From: DASPJL01 sp035628645
GTDB lineage: Bacteria; Bacteroidota; Bacteroidia; Cytophagales; Cyclobacteriaceae
Assembly: GCA_035628645.1 (NCBI GenBank)
Contig: DASPJL010000094.1
Span: 1 to 35,408, forward strand
Length of the DNA: 35,408 nt
Reading direction: 5' to 3'
The translations under genes and the position numbers were made by a program. Below, piece after piece: positions 17,313 through 26,300 of the stretch (position 1 is the first letter of the stretch; each line of letters starts with the position of its first letter). Below the pieces are notes generated by a model. The model made no database searches, was not told where the DNA came from, and saw only the letters and a program-made list of their open reading frames with translations.

Positions 17313-17346
17313 AAAAAAAAGACTTGCCTATTCAGCAAGTCTTTTT
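17313..17346. terminator. Bidirectional intrinsic terminator
   Basis: A perfect 7-bp stem GACTTGC (17321-17327) and GCAAGTC (17335-17341) has a 7-base loop, an A-run before (17313-17320) and a T-run after (17342-17346). It separates the purine phosphorylase gene (+) from dnaA (-). Confidence 0.92.
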
Positions 17347-17428
17347 CTTTGAGTAAACTAAAATTATTGATTTTCAAAAAATATAACTCTTTCTAAAATT
17401 TCTTTTCATTGAGAAAGTCATTACTGGC

Positions 17429-18856
17429 TTAAGCTTTGATGCTTAGGCTCGACTTCATTTTAAGCCTCTTTTCCAATTCTTCAAAAGAAGCCCGGAATTT
17501 TTTATCTGAATCCCTCATATCAGACACTGACTGCACAGCATGAATTACCGTACTATGATCTCTTCCGCCAAAATGATAACCAATGGATTTTAAAGAGAAC
17601 TTAGTATACTCTTTGGCAAAATACATGGCCACCTGCCGTGCCATTACAATATCTTTTTTCCTGGTTTTAGCTTTAAGCTCCTCCAGCTTAATATCAAAAT
17701 ATTCAGCTACGGATTTTTGAATAAAGTCAATCCCCACTTCAGTTTCTATATTTTGTATAATGTTATTTAAGGTTTGTTTTGCCAGTTCTAAGTCGATTTC
17801 CCTTTTATTTAAAGAGGCATGTGCAATCAAAGAAATCAAAACGCCTTCAAGTTCACGAACATTTGTATCCACACTATATGCCAGATATTCAATTACCTTG
17901 TCCTGAATCCAGATGCCATCTGCCTGCATTTTATTTTGAATGATGGCAATTCGCGTTTCAAAGTCAGGAATTTGAATATCGGTAGTTAATCCCCATTTAA
18001 ATCTTGAAAGCAACCTTTCTTCCAAACCCTTCAAATCTCTCGGCGCACGATCACTCGTCATCACGATTTGTTTGCCGGATTGGTGAAGGTGATTAAAAAT
18101 ATGAAAAAAGATCTCTTGTGTTTTCTCCTTACCCGCTAAAAACTGAATATCATCGATCAACAACACATCGATTTGCAGATAGTAATTTCGGAAGTTATCA
18201 ATATTGTTGTTCTTTAATGCTTCAATAAATTGATTTACGAAGTTCTCAGAAGAAACATACTGAACTATCTTTCCTGGTTGATTTGAAACTATATAATTGC
18301 CGATTGCTTGTATCAAATGGGTTTTACCTAGTCCCACACCTCCGTAAACCATCAATGGATTAAAAGATGTTATACCCGGCTTATTGGCTACAGCAAAACC
18401 AGCAGATCTTGCCAGTCGATTGCAATCGCCTTCAACAAAATTTTCAAAAGTATAATTTTTGTTGAGCTGAGTTTCGTGCTTTATTGGATTTATATCCCGG
18501 AGTTCAAAAGGAGATTTTAGATCTTTATTCAAATTGCCTGCGGAAACTGCAGCCTTTGATGTCGGAATGTTTACCGTAAAAGGTTTATTGTTCTCATTTC
18601 CCTTATCCACAATGATGGAATATTCTAACCTGCCATCGCGGCCAAGTTCTTTATCTATTGCTTTTCTTAATAAAGTAATATAATGTTCTTCAAGCCATTC
18701 ATAAAAAAATTGACTTGGAACCTGAATTGTAAGTACACTATTAACGAGTTTCAGTGGCACTATCGGCGTAAACCACGTGCGGAAGGCTTGTTCGCCTATG
18801 CTCTCCCGTATTATACGGAGACAGTTATTCCACACTGATAGACAGTCTTTTACCAT
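17429..18856 (-). CDS. dnaA: Chromosomal replication initiator DnaA
   Basis: DnaA is the ATP-dependent initiator that binds and opens oriC. The 475 residues show domain I (about 1-85, with the conserved TWFTPIVP near 27-34) and a linker (85-130). The AAA+ domain follows, with Walker A GGVGLGKTH (172-180), Walker B LLIDD (232-236), sensor TSDR (267-270) and the arginine-finger region RLLSRFKWG. The C-terminal DNA-binding domain carries the DnaA signature (FGGRDHSTVIHAV). ATG 18856 matches the usual N-terminus. It is a single gene; no dnaN or gyrase gene is adjacent. Confidence 0.97.
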   Translation of the reverse strand: MVKDCLSVWNNCLRIIRESIGEQAFRTWFTPIVPLKLVNSVLTIQVPSQFFYEWLEEHYITLLRKAIDKELGRDGRLEYSIIVDKGNENNKPFTVNIPTSKAAVSAGNLNKDLKSPFELRDINPIKHETQLNKNYTFENFVEGDCNRLARSAGFAVANKPGITSFNPLMVYGGVGLGKTHLIQAIGNYIVSNQPGKIVQYVSSENFVNQFIEALKNNNIDNFRNYYLQIDVLLIDDIQFLAGKEKTQEIFFHIFNHLHQSGKQIVMTSDRAPRDLKGLEERLLSRFKWGLTTDIQIPDFETRIAIIQNKMQADGIWIQDKVIEYLAYSVDTNVRELEGVLISLIAHASLNKREIDLELAKQTLNNIIQNIETEVGIDFIQKSVAEYFDIKLEELKAKTRKKDIVMARQVAMYFAKEYTKFSLKSIGYHFGGRDHSTVIHAVQSVSDMRDSDKKFRASFEELEKRLKMKSSLSIKA

Positions 18857-18907
18857 TAGAAAATGTTAAGGAATTATTAACTATTGTACCCTTTTCTTAA
18901 CAGGGGG

Positions 18908-18919
18908 TTCAAATTTGAA
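18908..18919. promoter_or_regulatory. 12-bp palindrome upstream of dnaA
   Basis: TTCAAATTTGAA is a perfect palindrome located where a dnaA promoter would be expected (leader about 45 bases). It may be an operator, part of a weak promoter, or chance in AT-rich DNA. Confidence 0.3.
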
Positions 18920-19201
18920 AAAAAAAAAATTAACAAAAAAGGGGCGAACACACTTGACTTTTTAGAAACATTGTAAGCTGTTGATATAAGCATCTTTCTT
19001 TTTAAGATTCTTTTAAAATTCCAATCATTTCTTTTTTTTATTCATCTTTCACTTTAAAAATGCAATCGTCAGGTTAAAAAAGAAAACAATAAATCCATTG
19101 CTTTTTACGAGAAAAAGAGTTAACTAAATCAAATTTCACCTCGTAAACTAGCATTTTCTTCAATCCTTTGATTCCCTTTCTTCTAACCACTGCTTATTAA
19201 A

Positions 19202-19234
19202 TTGTTTCCCCTTATTCATACCACTATAAATTTG
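19202..19234 (+). promoter_or_regulatory. Candidate Bacteroidota promoter for the mutase operon
   Basis: TTG (19202-19204), 22 bases, then TAAATTTG (19227-19234), an exact TAnnTTTG with an acceptable -33 spacing. It would give a leader of roughly 175-180 bases before mutA. Confidence 0.45.
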
Positions 19235-19418
19235 AGAATAAGCGCTTTATTATAATTCAATAAAAAAGCTGGTTCTATTAATATTGAATACGTTTAATTT
19301 GAGTGACTAAAAAATCTCTTGTTTCAACAAATTAAGAGTAATCTCTTTATTCGAGGAAATAAAAAATGAATGATAGAAATAGATTAAAGAAAGATTAATT
19401 TTATTCAAAAAAGTCAGA

Positions 19419-21191
19419 ATGGAAAAAGAAGGAAATAATTTTCTTTTTAAAGAATTTGAAACTGTCAGCGAGGAGAATTGGAGCTTGCAAGCTCAAAAAG
19501 AAACCGGAAGAGCCGAATTGACCTGGAAGTCCTATGAAGGTTTTCCCATAAAACCTATTTACTCAAAACCTGATTTAGAGAATTCAGAAAAGGGTCTGTT
19601 CCAGCACAATCAGGAGAAAGAGTGGCTATTGGTGGATAGCATTGAAGTTAATGATGAAATAGAAGCCAATAAGCTAGCCCTCTCCTCTCTTCAAGGTGGT
19701 TCTAACGGCATCCATTTCCATATAAATAAAGCGTCTCTCCAAATAGATAAATTATTAGAAGGTATCTGGATAGACAATTGCCTTATAGCATTATCCTCTG
19801 GTTATAACTCTCTTAACACAGTTAAAAATTTCCTTGATTATTATAAAAATCAAAATCTCGCTCCTGATGACTTAAGAGGATGGTTTAATTTCGACCCATT
19901 GAAAATGTGGTTGTTAACAGGGAAAAAACATGAAGGCCTTCCCGAAGATCTGGAGAAACTATTTCAACTATCCTCTTCATTTCCAAATTTCCGGTGCTTA
20001 ACAATTAATTCACATCAGTTTGTAAATAGTGGAGTTGATATTATCCAAGAAATAGCTTTTTGTTTGGCCACAACAGTAGAGTATTTAGAGGCGCTGAAAT
20101 CGAAGAAGTTTGAGCTGAAAACAGCCGTAGGAAAGATATTATATTCGCTAACGGTTAGCACAAACTTTTTCTTAGAAATATCCAAGCTCAGGGCTCTTAG
20201 AGTGTTAATCAGCAAAATTTTCAAGGGTTATGATATAAAAATAAGTCCCTCAGAAATCGCTATTCACACTCAAACTTCCTATTGGAACAAGTCTTTACTG
20301 GATTGGGAGAACAATATTATAAGAAACAGTGCTGAAGCAATGGCTGGGATAATAGGAGGCGCCAATTACCTGACCATTACAGATCATAACCAAAACAGGA
20401 ATAGCGACAGAAATTTTACTTCCCGGGTTTCAAGAAATATTTCTCATTTATTAAAAGAAGAGGCCTATTTAAATAAAGTGACCGATCCTTCTGCCGGATC
20501 CTATTACATAGAAAATTTAACCGCTCAGATCGCAGAACAATCCTGGCAATTGTTCCTGGAGCTGGAAAAAAAAGGAGGATTCATTCAATGTGTAGAAAAG
20601 GGTATTATCCCGAGGGAAATAGATAAAATAAAAGCTAAAAGAGTTAAGAATTTCGATCTAAGAAAGGATCATCATATCGGTGTAAACATTTATCCAAACT
20701 TAAAAGAACCCACGCTCCCTCATTTCACAGAAGGTGAAAATCTTAATTCATTGATTAAACAACAGAAAATATCACAGGACATTGAAGATTTAAGGGCATG
20801 GGTAGAAACTAAATTTACTAAAACAGGTGACAGGCCTAAATTGCTCGTTTTGAATTTGAAAAATGAACAACTGAGCAAGCCAACACAGTCTTTTATCAAA
20901 AACATATTTACCAGCATAGGGTTTCTGGTGGAGTTTAATCAGGATTTAACCGGCTGGCATCAGATGAATGTACCTATGGGAAAATATGACTTGCATCTTG
21001 CCTTTATCAATACTGACATAAAAGAAAATCTTTCACCCATTAAAGAAATGGCTTCTGTTTACCCGGTCATTGTAACTTCTTCTGAGGTGCTCGAAATTGA
21101 GGAATTAAATAATTATAAACCTTTGGATCAATTGGCCCTGCACGAAAATTTAAAAAACCTATTGTTAAATCTTAATAACAGAAAAAAATGA
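19419..21191 (+). CDS. mutA: Methylmalonyl-CoA mutase small subunit
   Basis: This is the non-catalytic partner of the heterodimeric B12-dependent mutase that interconverts methylmalonyl-CoA and succinyl-CoA. It is 590 residues, slightly shorter than typical (about 620-640). The TIM-barrel region is recognisable through the shared phrase VTDPSAGSYYIENLT (about 353-367), which parallels VVDPWGGSYYVEYLT in the large subunit. The C-terminal domain lacks the DxHxxG cobalamin motif, as expected for this subunit. ATG 19419 is the first Met of the frame. Its stop overlaps the mutB start by four bases (ATGA), which favours equal synthesis. Confidence 0.92.
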   Translation: MEKEGNNFLFKEFETVSEENWSLQAQKETGRAELTWKSYEGFPIKPIYSKPDLENSEKGLFQHNQEKEWLLVDSIEVNDEIEANKLALSSLQGGSNGIHFHINKASLQIDKLLEGIWIDNCLIALSSGYNSLNTVKNFLDYYKNQNLAPDDLRGWFNFDPLKMWLLTGKKHEGLPEDLEKLFQLSSSFPNFRCLTINSHQFVNSGVDIIQEIAFCLATTVEYLEALKSKKFELKTAVGKILYSLTVSTNFFLEISKLRALRVLISKIFKGYDIKISPSEIAIHTQTSYWNKSLLDWENNIIRNSAEAMAGIIGGANYLTITDHNQNRNSDRNFTSRVSRNISHLLKEEAYLNKVTDPSAGSYYIENLTAQIAEQSWQLFLELEKKGGFIQCVEKGIIPREIDKIKAKRVKNFDLRKDHHIGVNIYPNLKEPTLPHFTEGENLNSLIKQQKISQDIEDLRAWVETKFTKTGDRPKLLVLNLKNEQLSKPTQSFIKNIFTSIGFLVEFNQDLTGWHQMNVPMGKYDLHLAFINTDIKENLSPIKEMASVYPVIVTSSEVLEIEELNNYKPLDQLALHENLKNLLLNLNNRKK

Positions 21192-23323
21192 GCAGACCCG
21201 ATTTTTCAAAAATTAAGATTAATTCTTCCGATATATCAACACCTTCAATAAAAGACGATGAAGATTTTTGGCTTACGGCGGAAAAGATAAAAGTAAAAGG
21301 CTTATTTACAGAAGAAGATGTAAAAGACGCAGAACATCTGGCATTTACCTCAGGATTTCCTCCTTATACCAGAGGACCATATGCTTCTATGTATATTACA
21401 AAGCCCTGGACAATCCGGCAATATGCTGGATTTTCTACAGCAGAAGAGTCCAATGCTTTTTATAAAAGAAATCTGGCCGCCGGACAAAAAGGATTATCCG
21501 TAGCATTTGACCTGGCAACCCATCGAGGATATGATTCAGATCATCCTAGAGTAGAAGGGGATGTTGGAAAGGCTGGTGTGGCCATCGACTCCATTCAGGA
21601 TATAAAAATTTTGTTCGATCAAATTCCTTTGGATGAAATTTCTGTTTCCATGACAATGAATGGAGCAGTAATTCCCATTTTAGCCTTTTATATAGTCACT
21701 GCGGAAGAACAAGGCGTGTCACCTGAGAAACTTTCCGGCACCATTCAAAATGATATATTGAAGGAGTTTATGGTAAGGAATACCTACATTTATCCGCCTT
21801 CCCACTCCATGAGGATCGTCGCTGACATTTTCGAATATACTAGCCGAAGAATGCCCAGGTTCAATTCGATCAGTATAAGTGGCTATCATATGCATGAAGC
21901 AGGAGCGCCGGCTGATCTTGAACTTGCCTATACTTTAGCCGATGGACTGGAATACATCCGGACAGGAATAAAAGCGGGAATTGATATTGATAACCTCGCT
22001 CCCAGACTTTCATTTTTCTGGGCAATCGGAATGAACCATTTTATGGAAATTGCGAAATTGAGGGCAGGAAGAATGCTTTGGGCAAAGATTGTAAAACAGT
22101 TTAACCCCAAAGACCTTAAATCTTTGATGCTTCGAACACATTGCCAGACTTCAGGATGGAGCCTTACTGCTCAGGATCCTTATAATAATGTCGCAAGGAC
22201 TTTTGTGGAAGCTTTAGCCGCAGTAATGGGACATACTCAGTCATTACACACCAATGCTTTAGATGAAGCCATTGCCCTTCCCACCGATTTTTCTGCCCGG
22301 ATAGCCAGGAATACCCAACTCATTTTGCAGGAAGAGATGAACCTTACAAAAGTGGTTGATCCTTGGGGAGGTAGTTATTATGTGGAATACCTGACAGATC
22401 AACTTTGTAAAAAAGCCTGGGAATTGATTACGGAGGTAGAAGAATTAGGTGGAATGTCTAAGGCCATAGAAAAAGGTCTTCCTAAAATGAGGATAGAAGA
22501 AGCCGCAGCGATAAAGCAAGCAAAAATAGATTCCGGAAGGGAAGTTATCGTGGGCGTAAACAAATACAAAATAGAGGAAGACATTTCCCTGAATTTACTA
22601 GAAGTTGACAATACGATTGTAAGAGAAAAACAAATTACCCGACTTAATGAGTTAAAGAAATCAAGAAATCAGGCTGAGGTAGAAGAAGCTTTATTTGCAA
22701 TTACCAAAGGTGCAGAATCCGGGAAAAATTTGTTGGAGTTGGCCATTGTAGCTGCCAGAAAAAGAGCTACTTTAGGTGAAATTTCCGATGCAATGGAAAA
22801 AGTTTTTGGCAGACATCAGGCCAATAATGCTACTTTATCAGGAGTATACATGAAAGAGGCAGAAAACGACAAGGGCTTTAAGGAAGCTCAAAAGCTTTCA
22901 GATGAATTTGCTGAAATTGACGGCAGAAGACCCAGAATAATGATCGCAAAAATGGGACAGGACGGCCATGACCGGGGAGCAAAAGTAATCGCCACTGCAT
23001 TTGCCGATATGGGATTTGATGTAGATATAGGCCCTTTATTTCAAACACCTGAGGAAGTGGCAAAGCAAGCCGCAGAAAATGATGTGCACCTGATTGGCGC
23101 TTCAAGTCTTGCAGCCGGTCACAAAACTTTAATTCCGGGATTAATACAAGCATTAAAGAAACTCGGAAGAGAAGATATATTGGTTGTGGCAGGAGGCGTA
23201 ATCCCCCTGCAGGATCATAAATTCCTTTATGATTCGGGAGTATCAGGCATTTTCGGTCCGGGTACCAATATTACAAAAGCAGCTATAGAAATTTTAACCA
23301 GGCTAATTAAAGAATATAGTTAA
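21188..23323 (+). CDS. mutB: Methylmalonyl-CoA mutase large (catalytic) subunit
   Basis: This is the catalytic adenosylcobalamin-dependent subunit, 711 residues. The N-terminal (beta/alpha)8 barrel has PPYTRGPYASMY (about 58-69), the TMNGAVIP loop and the active-site block GYHMHEAGA (about 233-241). The C-terminal B12-binding domain has the base-off motif DGHDRGAKVIA (about 595-605), then the GASSLAAGH and GGVIP phrases. It works in propionate or branched-chain degradation, or in the reverse direction to make propionyl units. It overlaps mutA by four bases. No MeaB chaperone or epimerase lies in the window. Confidence 0.97.
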   Translation: MSRPDFSKIKINSSDISTPSIKDDEDFWLTAEKIKVKGLFTEEDVKDAEHLAFTSGFPPYTRGPYASMYITKPWTIRQYAGFSTAEESNAFYKRNLAAGQKGLSVAFDLATHRGYDSDHPRVEGDVGKAGVAIDSIQDIKILFDQIPLDEISVSMTMNGAVIPILAFYIVTAEEQGVSPEKLSGTIQNDILKEFMVRNTYIYPPSHSMRIVADIFEYTSRRMPRFNSISISGYHMHEAGAPADLELAYTLADGLEYIRTGIKAGIDIDNLAPRLSFFWAIGMNHFMEIAKLRAGRMLWAKIVKQFNPKDLKSLMLRTHCQTSGWSLTAQDPYNNVARTFVEALAAVMGHTQSLHTNALDEAIALPTDFSARIARNTQLILQEEMNLTKVVDPWGGSYYVEYLTDQLCKKAWELITEVEELGGMSKAIEKGLPKMRIEEAAAIKQAKIDSGREVIVGVNKYKIEEDISLNLLEVDNTIVREKQITRLNELKKSRNQAEVEEALFAITKGAESGKNLLELAIVAARKRATLGEISDAMEKVFGRHQANNATLSGVYMKEAENDKGFKEAQKLSDEFAEIDGRRPRIMIAKMGQDGHDRGAKVIATAFADMGFDVDIGPLFQTPEEVAKQAAENDVHLIGASSLAAGHKTLIPGLIQALKKLGREDILVVAGGVIPLQDHKFLYDSGVSGIFGPGTNITKAAIEILTRLIKEYS

Positions 23324-23351
23324 TCATTAATTCAATTTAGAAGAGAGAAAA

Positions 23352-26300
23352 ATGAAATTTAGCCATCTTATCCTTGGTGTCTTTATCACTGTAGGGTTTA
23401 ATTCCTTTGCTCAAAAATCTGAAAAACCATTAAGAAAAATACAGGAAGCCTTTGCCGAAGGAAAGTATAAAAAATCACATAAAAAAGTGGAAAAATTAGC
23501 TTCAAAATTAGAAAAGGCCACAAGAAAAAAAGATCCATTCTCGCTGGAAGCAGCCTATCTGTATAAGGCGAAAAACATTGAAGCACTAAACCGGTATACC
23601 CAATTGCAAATCGCTATTGACAAGTACCTTCAGTTCGTGTCCCAAAACAATCCCGAAAACCAACAGAACATTGCCAAAGCAAAATTGAATGTAGCAGAAA
23701 TATACCTTGATTATGGCAATGGAGTAAAAGCAGATAGCCTTATTGTGAATGCTTTTGATTTAATAAAAGACAGTCTTGAGGTTTTCGGCAAAAAGGCATT
23801 TCTTAAATTAATTTATTTAAAATCTCAGGCGCTTTCTCTCAACGGATATTACAACGAAGCATTGGATTCACTAGGAAATCATTTGGTGACTTTAAAAAAG
23901 GAAGCAGAAATTCCCTATAAAGCTTTAAAAAGAACGTTAGGCAAAAGTGCAAAAATAGAATTTGATGAACGCAGGCTTTTATATAGTAATTGGGTAAATG
24001 CCTACGCCCGATTATATATTAAAAAAGGAGACCTTGCAAAAGCAGATTCCGTAATTTCGGCCAATAATCTATGGTTTAAAAAAAACCTGGATAAGGATGA
24101 ATTGCCTTATTACGAAAGTCTTTATTTAGCAGGATTAGTATTTGATTATACAAACAACAAAAAATCCTCCATTTCTAATCTTCAAACAGCCTATAAACTT
24201 TCTACTAAAGAGCATGAGAAAGCCCATCGATTTACGCTCAACATTCAGGAAACGCTGTTGCTTACCTACCTTAAAAATGATTATAAAGGGAAAAAATTCA
24301 AGAAAGGTTTGAAGAAATTCAAAAAAACAGTTGCAAGAACCTACTCGAAAAAATCATCTAATTATTTAAGATTTCAGAATATATATTATCAACGAGAAAT
24401 TTTTCAACAAAAAATCAAAGAAAAGGATAAGAAATATGAACAATTGTTAGGCAGCAGTTTTTTACCTTTTGATCATCCTGTTAGAATTCCTCTATTGATG
24501 CAACTGGCTCGCCTTCATTTGCTAAATAATCATTTTACAGAAGCGGAAAAAACACTGGAAAAAATCTCCAAAGTTAGCGAACACCTTAATGGAGAAACTT
24601 CACCCGCTTATCATTTAAATCAAACCCTGCTTGCAAATCATTTGATTGACTACTCAAATGATTTAAAGAAAGCGTCGGGAATATATGAAAAAGGTTTCCT
24701 GGGAGTTTTAGAAAAGGAACTTCATCCATACCATAAAATCTATGTGAACACCTTGAATAGCCTCGCTACATTTTATGAATTGAATGACGAGTTTAAGAAA
24801 GCAGAACAAACGGTTGAAAAGGCCAAAGCAATCACCATTGCCAAATACAAGAAAGAAAACACCAATTATGGCATTGAGCTTGAAAAAATCGCTTCTATTC
24901 AAATAAAGCTCGGTTATTACAATAAGGCACTGGAAAACCTGGATAAATCAGAAGAACTTTTGAAAAATTACAATGATAAAACTATAAGAAATTATGCGCA
25001 AACCTTAGATACCTACGCAAGACTGTATCTGCTCAGAGGGTTTTATGATGAAGCTAAAACTTACGTTAAAAAATCCACCCGGCTTTTTAATAAATCAAGT
25101 ATAGGCAGCTCCAAAGTAATTGTATCCAACATAGATGAAATGGCGAGCCTCTATATTCAGCAAGGCAAATACACGGAAACGGAAAAGAGTCTGAACAAGC
25201 TGCTTAAAGACAAGGAAACTGTTTACGGAAAAGATCACAGGTTCCTTATTCCGACATTAAATCAACTGGCGACCTTGTCAGTGATTAGAGGAGAATATGC
25301 TGAAGCTGAAAAGTTGATATACAGAAGTAAGGCGATTTCAAATGAAGTTTTTGGAGAAAACACAACCAAAGTATGTCCCGCTTTATTGGTTGAAGGAGAA
25401 ATTTATTCCTCTCTTGGGGACTACGAAAGAGCCATTGAGGTAATTAATCAGGTGATCGGAATTACTTCTTCAAGGCTTGGAGAGAATCACCTTGAAATTG
25501 CCGCTCCGCTTTCAAAAGCCGCTTCTTTAGGACTTTTATATACCAATAAAAATATAACTGAGGTAGAACAAGACCTCACAAGATCCAAAAACATATTCTT
25601 TGAAAAGTTAGGTACAAAAAATCCTTCTTATGCTCAGGCACTGGTTGATATTGCCAACCTTCAAATCCTCCAAAAGAAATATGATCTTGCTCTAGCAAAT
25701 TTGAAGGAAGCTAATAAGATCTTTATTGATGAGCTTGGAAAAGGAAATACACTCAGTTCGGCCAATGTCTATATTTCAATTGGAGATGTAAATCTTCAGT
25801 TAAAAAACTTTGAAAAAGCAAAGGACAATTATAACAAGGCCAAAAAGATTTATGATAAAGTATTGAATGACACCCATCCTGATTATGTAAAGATTTTGAG
25901 CAAAATGGCCAAGATGTATTACCTAATGGGAGAATATGAAAAGTCAAAAGAACGTATCGATGTTGTACTTGAGAATTATTCCAACTATGTTGATCAATAT
26001 TTTACTTCATTAAGTGAACGAGAAAAAACCAAATTCTGGAACATGATCAAGCCAGATTACGAGTTTTACAATTCACTGGCTTTAGCCATGTTAAAAGAAG
26101 AGCCTGAAATTTCCCGGAACTTATATAACAATGTATTGCTAACAAAATCATTACTTTTAAACGCCTCTCAAAAAATACGGGAACGAATATTTAACAGCAA
26201 TGATGAAGAATTAAAGAATAAATATTTTGAATGGATTGAGAAAAAGGAATTAATGGCTACTATCTCCTCATTTACAACAGAAGAAATAGAAAAAGATAGT

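Larger units (their letters stand above)
18857..19418. other. 562-base AT-rich gap between dnaA and the mutase operon
   Basis: The gap divides two divergent genes. I see no tRNA, no open frame worth calling and no cluster of DnaA boxes. It holds the 12-bp palindrome TTCAAATTTGAA (18908-18919), followed by a 12-base A-run, 49 bases before the dnaA start. Part of this reads on the minus strand as a weak promoter (TTG, 16 bases, CAAATTTG). A better promoter faces the mutase genes at 19202-19234. Confidence 0.6.

Noticed and set aside
18857..19418. Chromosomal origin (oriC) beside dnaA
   Set aside because: I found no cluster of TTATCCACA-like boxes on either strand, only loose matches such as TTATTCATA, and no dnaN or other origin-linked genes nearby.
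19235..19418. Cobalamin riboswitch before the B12-dependent mutase
   Set aside because: No B12-box-like conserved core could be seen in the predicted leader. A nearby ACCACTGC (about 19186) lies upstream of the likely promoter.
19419..21191. Broken mutA because it lacks the cobalamin motif
   Set aside because: The small subunit of heterodimeric mutases normally lacks the DxHxxG motif, and the frame is intact.
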